A stretch of DNA of 64,000 nucleotides from Ifrita kowaldi (lineage: Eukaryota; Chordata; Aves; Passeriformes; Cinclosomatidae), in NCBI GenBank assembly GCA_013398055.1, contig VZRS01005496.1, forward strand, positions 62,001 to 126,000. Direction: 5' to 3'. Position 1 is the first letter of the stretch, and each line of letters begins with the position of its first letter. The position numbers and the translations under genes are program-made. This document shows, in pieces, positions 23,481-34,994 of this stretch. The notes under the pieces were generated by a model. That model was given only the letters and a program-made list of their open reading frames with translations, searched no databases and was not told the DNA's origin.

Positions 23481-26400
23481 TCTGCTGCCTGTCCACGAGA
23501 GATGCATGGAGCTAAATAACTAACCTGTCAGTTGCTGTTTTTGCAAAGCTACAAGTTTTGGATTTTTTGAAGGTGATACTGGAAGCCAGAAATGATCATA
23601 AAACAACAAATCTCAGCAGAACAGCATGTCATCTCTCGTTCAGCATTTTATTTTTATTTATTTTTAATTGGAATCTGAGCAAGCATGGCTGAGACACCTT
23701 TAGCCTCATGGTCAAAGAAAGTCACATGTACATGAATCATACCTCTGAAGGAGGTGTTGAAACAATTCTGCTCTTCCGGAGGATTTTTAGTCTTTGTTAA
23801 ATAATTCTTCTTTTGGGAGAAAGAAGGAAGAGGAGTAGTCCTGTCCTGGTGCACCAATTGGATGTTACTGGAAACTGAAGAAATTGAGAAAACGAAATGT
23901 TATCTAATTGGTGTAAATAGCAACTTTCAGGCAATAAAGCCTAACACAGCTGGCTCAGTCTGCTCTATCTCTTGTCCAATTAAGTTGTTGTAGATGGACA
24001 ACTGCTTTTGAGTTTTGGCTGTGGGACATATTCTGCCTCTATGTTTGTACCACTGCTCTCTGATCTGTCACATACATTTCAGTATCTTTGTCTCGAGGCT
24101 CCCTCCTGCACTTCTGCAGAAGATAAGGCCTAATACATTTCTGAGTATGTGGGCTACTGTTCAAACCTGCGTATTTGTAGTAGCACAGTATATCCCTGCA
24201 ACTAATCATCGGCTCCCTGTTGCCGTCTTGCCGTGACAATCATGCCCAGTGCCTTGGATATTGTACTGCTGTGGAATCAGAGGTACACACAGTATGCCTG
24301 CACCTTTACAGGATCACACAGCTAAGCCGAGTAGTTCAGATTAGCTTGGCAATTAAGGGATAGTGAGAAGCTGGGAATCCTTAATGCTGACTGACAACAT
24401 GGCACTAGTCGGTGGGAAGGGAAAAGAAGCACCTGCAAAAACTTGAACGCTGTGAAACAGCCACAGCCCCTGAGTTAATGCTTTCTTTATACAATCACCA
24501 TCAGGCAGGTGGCATGTTCTGGACTGAAGGTAAATACTGACACCAACATCCAGCAATCTCTTACTGAGGAATTTGGTTTTACTACTTCTGTTTGTGTAGG
24601 GCCTAAAGCTAGTTAAAAGTGTTTGCTAAAAGAGAGCTCTGTTTCCAAGGTAACAGCTACCTAACTTTATTACTAAAACTGCACTAATTCAAACAGGGAT
24701 CTGAACAAACAGATTCATGTTAATTTCAAGCTCCATTAAAAACACAAGGAAAAAAATCAATGTTCACCACATGGAAAAGGAAAAGAAATCAATAAAGAAG
24801 TTTTATTTTCAGCCTTTTAAGTGGGGTTTTGTAAACAGTAGAGGTTAAAAAAGTAAAACTCCTTGAGAGTGATACACAGCATCCTTGTAAGCTGTACTGT
24901 AAACAGGAGAACAAAAAGATTCAATGATAATGTACGAATAATTATTAGAGCTGTAAAAGCTTGAAAAATAGAAGCACGGAAGTAGAATGACCTGTCTCAA
25001 GCCACGTGTAGCCAGGTCTCCCAACATGTTGTCCAGTGCCCCTGGGCTGTGACTGAAGAGCGATGGCCAGAAGCCTCAGAGAAGGGCACAGGTGTGGTTG
25101 TGTCATGGCCTACATTACTGTGAGCAGTGTGGGCGACAGCAGCTGTGCCTGTGTCACTGCCGGGACTCAAACATTTGCTAGCAACCAACAGACAAACACT
25201 CCGGGGATCCTGGTTATGCGGTTTGACTCCTATGATGTGCCGAAGCCCCTGCTGCCCCCGTTTTCCCTGCTGTGGTTTCCCTTGCTGGCAGAGGGGCAGG
25301 TACGCTGGCACAGCTGCAGTCTGGGCACAGCCGGTGGCACGCTGGCACGGTGACAGCCGGGACTGTCGGGTGGCACGTGCTGCTCGGAGGGGTCTTGGAG
25401 GTGGGGTTTTGCTCGCGGTTCAGACACCAACTTAGCACTTGGGAGATCTGCATCCATCTCCTCCCTGCTCTCAGCCTTCGTGCTGCCCCCCCCAGCTCTA
25501 AAACGGGGGTCACAGCTCTCTGATGCCATTTTAAGGCTAAACCCAGTATCAGAAGCATCAACTCAGAGGGCAGCAAGGTTTGGAGGGCACCGAGTGAGCC
25601 GTTTTGAAATCAGGCCTTTGCATGGTATCTCAGCTCTTCATGCTTTACAGGACATTTATCTGAGTCCAGAAGCTGCAGCTCCTTTCCTTTCGAATTAAGG
25701 CTGTCTTGGCAGGTCCATGAGTTTTGAAAGTGTTCAAAAAAGATTTTTGCAAGGAGTAGCAATGGCTTTTCCCCTTCACCGGGCCATATCTTTTCCAATT
25801 TGCCACTGTTAATAAATATTCTTATTTTCAAAATCTGGATGGAGGAAGGAGGGAGCTATAAAGAGATAATTTTTTCTGAATTCTCCACAATAGTGTGTTT
25901 CCCAGACAAAATATTGTTTCATTATTTGAAAGAGTGAAAATAACAGACTGTAGCATTGAAGTGCCTAAAATGCACTTAGTGACAATTCCTGATAGAAGTG
26001 AGCTCTTCAAGACCCAAATCATTTCAATATTATCTGGAACAGGGTATCTTCTTCTTTTCTCTAAAACCTTTACTACTGAGCACTCTCCTCGAATAATGAA
26101 GTTTTAGATAGGTGTGTGATAGTAGGTTTTACCTACCCAGCTAGAAAACAGTAATGTCACATGCCTGCCCCTTGTGAGTAACAAATGGTCTTACTAGGGC
26201 TCTCCAAAACAAGGAGGTAAGAGCACAGAGTGTGCAGCCAGTGCTTATAAACCGAGCGTGTAGTTTTCAGTCTTTACATTCCTTGTACCTGTAAAGACAA
26301 AAATCTGAGAAGATGAAAGGCAAAATCTCAAGGTCAGGCACTGATAAGGCCTATCTGGTAAAGAGACAAAGCAAATGGGACAAAAAATAAAATCTACGGC

Positions 26401-28817
26401 ACAACGCAGTGGTTCATTTTAGTCATCCTCCTAAGGGAAACTGATTATTGGAATGTCTTTCAGGACATAGTAAAAGATATAACCAAATAAAACCTGAGTG
26501 CAGCAGTCCTTTGAAAGGAGAGACTGATGACAACAGAAGTCTCTGGCAACATTTGTGATGATTTTTGTCAGGACAGCTGGTTTCTCCCAGCATTAGTCTT
26601 TTGTAGAGGCACCCTCTATTAAAATAGCACATTATACCCTTTTCCTCCTCTCCTCTCCCCCTTCTCTAGCCACCTCAGTAGTATTACGCTGTTTGCCCCA
26701 GATTCTAAATGGTATTTACTTTAAATCTTCTTTGATTCAGTTACTTCACCTTGGCATCCCATCAGCTGGCAAACGCAAGTAATGAAATGAAGGGAGCACA
26801 GTTAAGTTGATATCTTAAATACACACAAATCCCACATGCTGTGGCAACAACAAAATGAATAACAAACACACTGCATGAAAATCCTCTTAAGTTCCTTTTT
26901 TTTCAATTCCAGCCTTGTGTACAAGAGGAGGAACATCTTAAAAAATAATCCTGTAATATTCCTGAACTAACAGCATTGGCATGAGGCACGGGGTGGTCTT
27001 AGGCTTCTCTGCATATCTCAGACAATCATAGCTGCTGCTAGTAAATTAATGGCTGCAAGGGGGTTGGAAGAGGGAGAACGAGGAGAAAAAAGGGAAATGG
27101 AAAGCCTTGTAGGTGGCCTTGTCTCTGCCAAAATGAAATATTTTCATTGGAGCTTTTTCCATTCAACAATTGGCAGCTTTATCCAGAGGCCTTAAACAGA
27201 AAAATTCTTACTGTTTTGAGAGTGACTGCTAATGGGATGCAGCACTATCTGCTAATGTACATGAATGAATATCTATTTAGTAACAGAATTGTTTTCTCTT
27301 TAAGGTGCCCTTCTTCTTTCTCTTCCTTTAAATTCTTGCCTGCCAGGTCTGCCTGCTTCCCTTTGCCCTGGAAATTAAACCTTGGTACTTTATGCAAGAG
27401 GCATCCGCTGGTATTTCATTGTCAGTCAGGGTGTGATTCTGCTGTGACATTTTCAGCTATGTTTTTATGGTAACTGCAGTTAAACCAACATGAAGCATAA
27501 AAACAAACACTTTGTTTTCTCTGACAGAGTTCATTTATATCAGTGAGCCAGACTAAAAGGTGCACTACCCAGAGCACTTTTGGCTGGTTTTACTTACATG
27601 TGCCCTAGCAGGCTTTGCTAGGATGGGTGTAGCTGGGCTGCCAGTAGCTCAGATGGGGAGTGGGGGTGTGGTGTGTCTGCATGTGTGCAGGGAGGGTAGC
27701 TGAAGTGCAGAGTGAATAGTGAAAGAAAAAAATAGGTCTAATTATTCTGGTGTTTGGGTGAAAACCCCCGAAGTGCTGAAGTTGGGAGAAAAATTAGCAG
27801 GGCATCCTGACATGTCCAAGACCCACTGACTCGTGCTGTCTGTTGGATTTGGTGGAGGTGGCTGAAGAGGTTGCTGACTTCTGCCTGCTCACCTGACCTC
27901 AGCCAGACCTTACTGCTCTCCTAGGCAGGCTGTGATGGATCAACTGACCTGGTTGTTCCTTCAGCTGCCCCAAGTAACAACCAACCATATTTGATTCACA
28001 GAAATTGTTTCCAACAAATGCTTTATTCATTAACAGTCCTGTAAAAGATCTGATTTTCAATGTCAAAGCTTCCTGCCTGCTCTGGACTTTTTCAAATGGA
28101 TTAGAAGGGTGGACAGAGCGCACAGGAAGAGTACTATTAAGCTAGAAAGTGATTTGATGGCCACAGTCAGTACTTTAATCAGCAAGGACAGTTATCCTTG
28201 GGGCCGAAGTCCTTAGTGGCAATAATCAGTGGCCAATAGCTCTTTTCTTCCTCCCGCCTTAATAAAGCACAGCCCACAAAATCAGTGGTGAAGGGACATA
28301 GGAAGAAAGGAAAAAATCCAAAAGGAGATGCCAGGCAGCCCCTGTGGTGGCGGTGGGAGGGAGGGATCCTGTTGAGCCAGAGGGACAGCAGTGGGAATGG
28401 AGGCATGCAGAGCCCCAGCATGCAGGAGACTAGGAAGAGCCTGAGCAAGGAGGGAATAGGAACTTGTGATCAATGGGCTCACATGATTATGAATCCATCG
28501 TCTCAGCATGTAGAGTAGGGTGGGACTCCCTCCTTTACTCACTTAAACCTATGTTTTCCCCTGCAGTTCAGGACCGCTCAGCTGCAATGCCTTTTTAACT
28601 GGAAACTTTTCCCAATTTTATGGGAATGTCCTCTGTCTTCCTTTTCCCTCTCTGGCACATAGCCTTTGCATTGTTAAATATTGTTGCATTCTCTTTCCAC
28701 AAAGTTGTCTGCCACTTGAGTTTCTTTGGCCTCGTATGTTGTTTTCAATGCTTGCTTTCAACCTCTCGGGACCGAAAAAGAAAGAGGACTGGGGGCAGAC
28801 TGAGGTGAATTGATCAT

Positions 28818-28868
28818 CTACAGTAATTCAGTGTAATTCCACTGACTAAATGAACTGAATTACTGTAG
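28818..28868. repeat. perfect 15-bp inverted repeat with 21-nt loop
   Basis: CTACAGTAATTCAGT (28818-28832) is the exact reverse complement of ACTGAATTACTGTAG (28854-28868). Pairing stops outside the arms. The stem would fold as RNA or as a DNA cruciform. It is too short for a normal microRNA precursor. Confidence 0.9.
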
Positions 28869-28918
28869 CTGAGAACTGGCTTTGTCATGTCTCCCTCTTC
28901 TGTGTACTTTGTATTGCC

Positions 28919-28972
28919 TGTTGTGAAAAAAACCCCACAAAACCACAGAAAACCCCCACTCCACCAAAACTC
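28919..28972. repeat. A/C-rich low-complexity tract
   Basis: The sequence is composed almost only of A and C, with AAAACCCC-like clusters. It has no coding meaning. Confidence 0.75.
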
Positions 28973-29639
28973 TGGTTCTTTCTGTTCTTGCTCTCCCAAG
29001 ATGTGCAGCTGTATGCTAATAGTCTACTTCTCTAGTGGGAAATAGAAAGGGCTATAGGATGCTTTGATAAACCAGGAAGCAGACTCTGTCACTAGTGTGC
29101 AGGCAGAGAAACTTACGGAGCTTTTTTTCCCACTTTCTTTCCCTCACATCAATTTCACAGTCTTTTAGTTCTGTTGACTTCCATGGAGTCCGTCCTAATT
29201 TACAGTGCTATAAACAAAATCGGAACGATGCCCCCTCAAATGTGCAGAATTGTTTTCAGCTTGCACTGAGGAGCACGGCCTATTCCAGGGATTTGCAAAG
29301 GCATCTCTCTGCTCGGTGAGTTTCTTGCATTATAGACCTTCTCCCATGCTTCTGCTGCTATTACTGGCATGTTTTATTTGGATGGGTAAGAAAAATACAA
29401 ACAGCAATGCAATCACATAGCCTGCTGCTCTGGGAGAATCTGAGGGACTCAGTTTCTGCCATGTTTTCTTTTAAACAAACTGCTGGAAGTTGCATGGTCA
29501 AGGCTGGAGGAACAGTCAAGCCCTTGACTATGACAATACCCTGAGGATGTGTTTGGGTTTACTGTTCTGCTGATTGATTTCATGCCATGAGTGAACTGGA
29601 AGCCCTGTGCCTCCCTGTGCCCTGGTGCATGTCCTAGGT

Positions 29640-29830
29640 GTGCCATTAATCAGACTATATGGGCTGTTCCATCTTACTGCTTAATTAAGATTTGTCAGTA
29701 ATTTACATGAGATTAATACCTATTTATATGGAGCTGGAGTTTTCATCTGTTTGGGGGATGAGTTATTGAACTGCATTCTATGAAGTAAATCAATAAAATA
29801 TTACTGGGAATGAGAATGACTTTCTCTCCC
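29640..29830. promoter_or_regulatory. candidate conserved noncoding block
   Basis: It contains the perfect 10-bp palindrome CTTAATTAAG (29680-29689), a classic paired homeodomain site, and further ATTAAT and TAAT-type cores within 150 bases. There is no frame and no repeat. Regulatory function is inferred. Confidence 0.22.
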
Positions 29831-32800
29831 TTGCTCTTCAGTCCTTTCAACAAGCTCACAGACAAAACTCACTCAAGGGTGACCTTCATGTGTGCAGTCA
29901 GCTTTCCATCTTCGAACTAGACATGATGGCTATTAATATCTCTGATCACCTTGCTCTCATGACCTGAATCATAAAGTCGAGACCTGAGTGAGTGCTGCTA
30001 AGAATGAGAGGTGCTTTTAACCAGTTACAGCGTAGTGACCCTGTTATGATATGACTCAGAGCCCAGACTTTCCAGGGGTGACTACAAAACCAACACCCTC
30101 AAACTGGTCTGAAGTCGTTGTTAAATGAGTGCTTTGTATGACCATATGTACTCATTATTCGTGAGGAACAGCAGAGAGGTCATCAGCAGTGGGTGATGTC
30201 CAGAACATTTAGCCTAATTGCAGGGTTTTGTTACACTAATACAACCTGCTTACCAAATGCAAATAGCTTCCCCTCAATATAATGTCTTGATTGTGTTCAA
30301 GTGCTGATGAAGATTTTTTCCTGACCACATTTCCTGCCTGTGGTGACTTCCCCTGAATGGGGCTGTCTGAGCAGGACGCTTCTCTCATCAGAGGCACCAT
30401 TCCAGGAAAGCTCCAGGTGCTCTTGAAAAATAGAGCCGGTATTTCTGCCTCGTCTTCCATATTGTCTCTTTCTCTCCCAAGCTTGACCTCTGGGATGGAT
30501 CTGACATATGCCCTCTCTCCACAATGACATGTAGTTTCCTCTTGGTGGGTGGCTGGTTATTTTCCAGTCCCAGTTTTCCTACTCTTCCACCCAGCCCTAT
30601 CCCAAATAAGAAAGTGCAGAGGCTTTGTTCTTTTGTCCCTTTCTGTAAAAAACCATTTACTTCTGATACCATTTGATTTACAACCTGTCACAGAAGTGAG
30701 TTTCCAAGAAACTGAAAGCTTATTTTCTTTGTAATAATTGTTCCTGTCTTTCTAATAATCTATTTTAACACATGACCAGAGTCAGGTGCAGAGATGTGAA
30801 ATGGTCTAACATCCACTGACTCAAGTGGCTGCTATAGCAAGTGCAAGGAGAGGGGAAGATGCTAATGTGGAGTGAGGGATGGACTTCAGTTCAGAGGTGT
30901 TTGCTGAGATGGCAGAGTTCATCACTAGCCTGGAGCTTCTGTTGGTTTGAAAAAAACAACTCATCTCCTTCTAAAGTTTTGGCAGAAGAAGAGGAATTTT
31001 CTCTTACTTGTAAATAATGCAGAAGAGTCTTTTGACTAGATAATAAAACAAGGACAGCTTTCACTTCTAACGAGCTTCTCACTGTCCCTCTTCGTTGCTT
31101 GTTTTAGCTTCACTGCCATTATCACTGAAAAGCCTCCTTGCATGCTTGTACCGTAGGGAAGGGTTCACAGAGCTAAGAAATGAGGTGCTGTCTTGTCAGC
31201 AGGTGCTGTTTAAAGAAGGGGTTGATGTGCTTTTCTGGCCTCAGATGAACCTGGTTTCAGGGCACTCCCGTGTCCCAGCTGTCCTTTTCCTTTCCTGCTA
31301 AACATCATCCCTGCTTTGTATCTGCCACCATAGCTGCAGGTTGGAGGTGCTCCCTAACCCAGTTCTGTCACAGTAATCTGGGTCAGCCTCAACACTTCCA
31401 GTACTATGTTTATTTTTGTAACTCTCATCACTTCAGCAGTTGGGTTAGAGAACCCTTTCATGTGCAGTTATGCTGACAAAATTGAGGGGGAAGTGAGCTC
31501 CGGAGGAGGCTGTGTGGAGCAGGACAGGGGTGCCAGTGGCCATGACAGTAGGCTGACCATTCCCTAAAGCACACAGTAAACAAACCTGGGGAGCAGGGAC
31601 AGCCCACATCAGCTTTTTAGCATCTTGAGGCTTTTGTCCTCTCCTGATAATGAGAGTAGGCGGGAATTATACCGATTTAGAAGTTCATTTCTACATTCAT
31701 TTTGTGCTTGCATGTTAACAAAGGCTAAGTTCCTTAGCTAAACTCCTTTCACCTTGCCACGGCCCTTCTCTAGCTGAAGTGACTGATTTGAGACTCAGCA
31801 TTGCAGGGTGCCTTTTAGGGTGCAGGTACCAAGCTGCAAAAGATTTTCTGAAGAGAGGGTCATTACAGTTTCTCAGGTATGCCTTCAGGTTGCTGAAAAC
31901 GTGCATGGACATCAAAATAGTGCAAAAGCTGATGAGCTCAACCTCCATGGAAACAGCACAGCAGCAGATGGATTTGCTGAGGAATGTAACTGTTGGCAAA
32001 TGCTAAGATTTTTTATTTAATATCAAAAAGGAGAAAGCAACAAAATTTGGAGCTGGACTTCCCTGGAATTTAGTAGAGGAGCAGGGAGGAACTGTTTGTA
32101 TTAGAAGTTTTGGTCTATCTCCTTTTTTGATATTTAACTGTTTTCAAAAGGCATCAATGAAAGAAAGAAAATAAATCATCTGGACACTTTGCTTTATTAT
32201 TAGCTATGTTTGATATTTTCCTATCTGCTCTTCTTCTAACCCTTCTCGCCTCTATTTCCATCCTTCATTTCACTGAGATTATTCTACATGCTAGAGCTGT
32301 TTCTCTATAAAAAAAACTAACTACAAAATCTTTAGACATTTGCCCCTGGAAAAGAAGCACACTCTAAATAATATACAGAAGTAAGAGCCTCATGAGGATC
32401 CGAGTCCAAGCAGATGTCACTAGCTTGGAACTGAGTAAAACAGCTCTACTACCTCTGAAAACAAACCAGCCCTGCCGTCCCAGCCCCTGTCACCTCTTCA
32501 GTAATATCTGATCACTGGAGCAGGCTTGGCAATTCAAGGAAAGCTGTCCTTTGCCTCTTGTGAAACTGGCACACAGGCGTACGCTGCCAGCTCAATGTCG
32601 AATTGTTATGACACCAGAGTCGCTAAACATTTTACACACAGTTGGAAGCAGCTTTTACATGACTTCCATCTCCTCAGGCTTTTCAACCTCTCTTTTCAGC
32701 GTCTCCCTTTAGCCAGCAGAATGAAAATGTCAAGAGTGTTCTCAGACCCACTCTCCTGGGCACATTTAGCTCCTGAGTGAAAACGAGTTTGTGGCTGTGA

Positions 32801-33899
32801 GTGTGAGCATTTATTGAGCTATCTCCAGAGGTACCTGTGGTCACTTTTTCAATTCAGCCCTAACTAACTCCATGTCATGGTGGAAATGAAGCAACCAGTG
32901 TAAATAAATAGATGCTTTGTGCCAGCGGTTTAGATCACTTAAACTGTCTTTTAGAGTTGAGGTAGAGAGTTAAGAACTGACTGTGGCAGCAAACTCTTAG
33001 CAGCTACTCACACCGCAGCACATGGCCAACCTCCGAGCAAGCGTATCCACAGAGGACAGTGCCTGAGTGCTTCGAAGTGTGTGGATTCACAGTTAGGTTT
33101 ATAGCAGTGGAATTTTCCTGTAGAGCCAAGCTTTTAAACATTCATTGAATTGATTCTCAGATTTATATCTGTATTTGATATGCACACATGCACATATTTA
33201 TACCCTCATATACCCATGTGGTAAGCAGGTGCTAAATTGTGCTTAATCTAACTTTTCACCTTTGATCACCTCAGTCCTTAGCCCTGGTTGCTTGAGACGA
33301 CTTCTTCGAGAAAAACTTTTTGGTTGTGAATTCCCCTGGGACTGCATAGCTGGAAATTTCAACTCTAATTAGAACAAATTTATCTACTTGTAAATGTGAA
33401 CATATATCTGAGATTTCATACCTCAGACAATTTCCTTTAAGGTTCTGCACAGTGGCTAAGAGCAGAAATTTCCTTTTCAAATACGAAGTCCTGCTTTCAC
33501 TCAAAAATCAACTATCCAATCAATCAATTCGTTTGTCTGCTGGTTTTGCTGTATGTACAATATTAAATCCCTGAAAAGTGACATTTGTAAGAAACAATTA
33601 TCAATACATATCATTGTGAGTGCTTGAAAAGAAGGCTTTCTGCTACTGGGTGGCTGAGGATTTCCAGAGGAACACAGCAAGTGTTTCCAATTGTAGCAGG
33701 TTGGAACAAACAAGATTTTAAAGTCATAATGACTGAAAGAACTGCTGTTTTAGGCAGTTACTTAGACATTTTAAAATGCACCATTTATATTTATTTTCCC
33801 TTCCAGGTCTCTGCTAAGACAAATTAGCAGTATAGGTCAGGACATTAAAAAAAGCAAACTTTAATAAAGTCTCAGATTTAGGGTTTGTGCCTGTAAATT

Positions 33900-34080
33900 C
33901 CTTGGCATAAACAAGAGGCGGTGGTATGGCACAGTAAAAATCCAAGTGTCAGTCATGCCAGGGTGACTAATGTAACTCACTTGTGGCCTCATTAATCATA
34001 AGTGGAGCAGGCATCCCAAATTCATGTCAATAACAGCTTTATGCCACCCCAGCAAATAAGAAATCCTCTACAGATATCCT
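33900..34080. promoter_or_regulatory. candidate conserved noncoding block
   Basis: Two NKX-type sites, one on each strand (CAAGTG near 33942 and CACTTG near 33978), flank a TGACTAATGTAACTCA segment and precede CATTAATCATAAGTGG. The spacing is tight and the base composition even. This is motif evidence only. Confidence 0.22.
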
Positions 34081-34400
34081 CAGACAGAGTGAGAAACTCT
34101 GGTCCTTTCTGGTGTAAAACACCTGAGCTCTGCAAAGGACTGACAAGCAATGATCATTTTTCTTAGCTGAGCATCTGACCCACATTTGCTGTTCATTATT
34201 ACTGTATTATTTTTTGGGAGTCAGCAGAGTTCTTCTTCTGGCTCTGAACAAAGTGTTTGTCTTGTAATCTAACCAGACCGGGGATGTCTCCAAATACTCT
34301 TTGGGAATTTTATAAAAAATGCAGCCTCTGCCTCAGCTATAGAAAATAAATTTAAGGTTTTTTTCCCCTCAGGTGAAACTGATACCATTTTAGGACACTT

Positions 34401-34424
34401 GTGATCCCTAGATAAGGGGATCAC
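34401..34424. repeat. 8-bp inverted repeat with 8-nt loop
   Basis: GTGATCCC (34401-34408) pairs exactly with GGGATCAC (34417-34424). Partial pairing continues outward with one mismatch. It is short enough to arise by chance in 64 kb. Confidence 0.7.
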
Positions 34425-34960
34425 GAAAGCAATCCTAAGAAACATTTACCACTTGAATTGTTAGATTGTGAAAGGGTTGTAACTAAAAAAGGGAATATTT
34501 GGATAAGTACAGCTAGATTTCTTTAAAAGCTCTTTGCTTCCTCTTCTTCCAAGTTGTGCATGTGGAAGATTTTGCTTGCCTCTCCCTGTCTCTACACCTC
34601 TGCAGCAATGTTCATTTGGGATGAGGGACACGTTGCTGTCAGGACTGACCCAGTAGAAAAGCCATCACTACTTTATGGTAGGAGTAGTGTCAAGGTGTAT
34701 TAGGTCCTTGCTCTGTGTGACCTCAGTGCCACACACACTCGTAGAAGGGAGGCAATACAGATGCTGGGCTGAGGGTAGGACCCTCCACTTCTTTTGGGGG
34801 CTCTCTGCACGTGGGTCAGCTTAGTCTAAGAGCCGAAACACTCTGTGAGGAGAGGGCAAGAAAATACATTTCTCTTCTGCATCCCCTCTAAGTATATCTC
34901 TATATACTTGCTTCAAAATTCAAATTTTCATCAAAAAGCTCATCAGAGAGTGGTGCTGAT

Positions 34961-34994
34961 CATGGAGGTCTTGGTGCTGTCCAAGACCTCCATG
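34961..34994. repeat. perfect 14-bp inverted repeat with 6-nt loop
   Basis: CATGGAGGTCTTGG (34961-34974) and CCAAGACCTCCATG (34981-34994) are exact reverse complements around TGCTGT. Flanking bases do not pair. The sharp ends and short loop are what a template-switch replication event produces. No coding or transposon context is visible. Confidence 0.95.

Larger units (their letters stand above)
19481..28817. other. gene-poor noncoding spacer
   Basis: No protein-coding gene is recognised. Contents: a 19-bp tandem array (20457-20532), a candidate conserved block (23190-23480), and a GC-richer stretch around 25000-25580 that is open in several frames on both strands without a recognisable protein. 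A C8 run lies near 25486. Otherwise it is ordinary AT-rich DNA without clear transposons. Confidence 0.55.

Noticed and set aside
25000..25580. GC-richer segment open in many frames on both strands
   Set aside because: Openness in most frames reflects low stop-codon frequency in GC-rich DNA; no conserved motif is visible.
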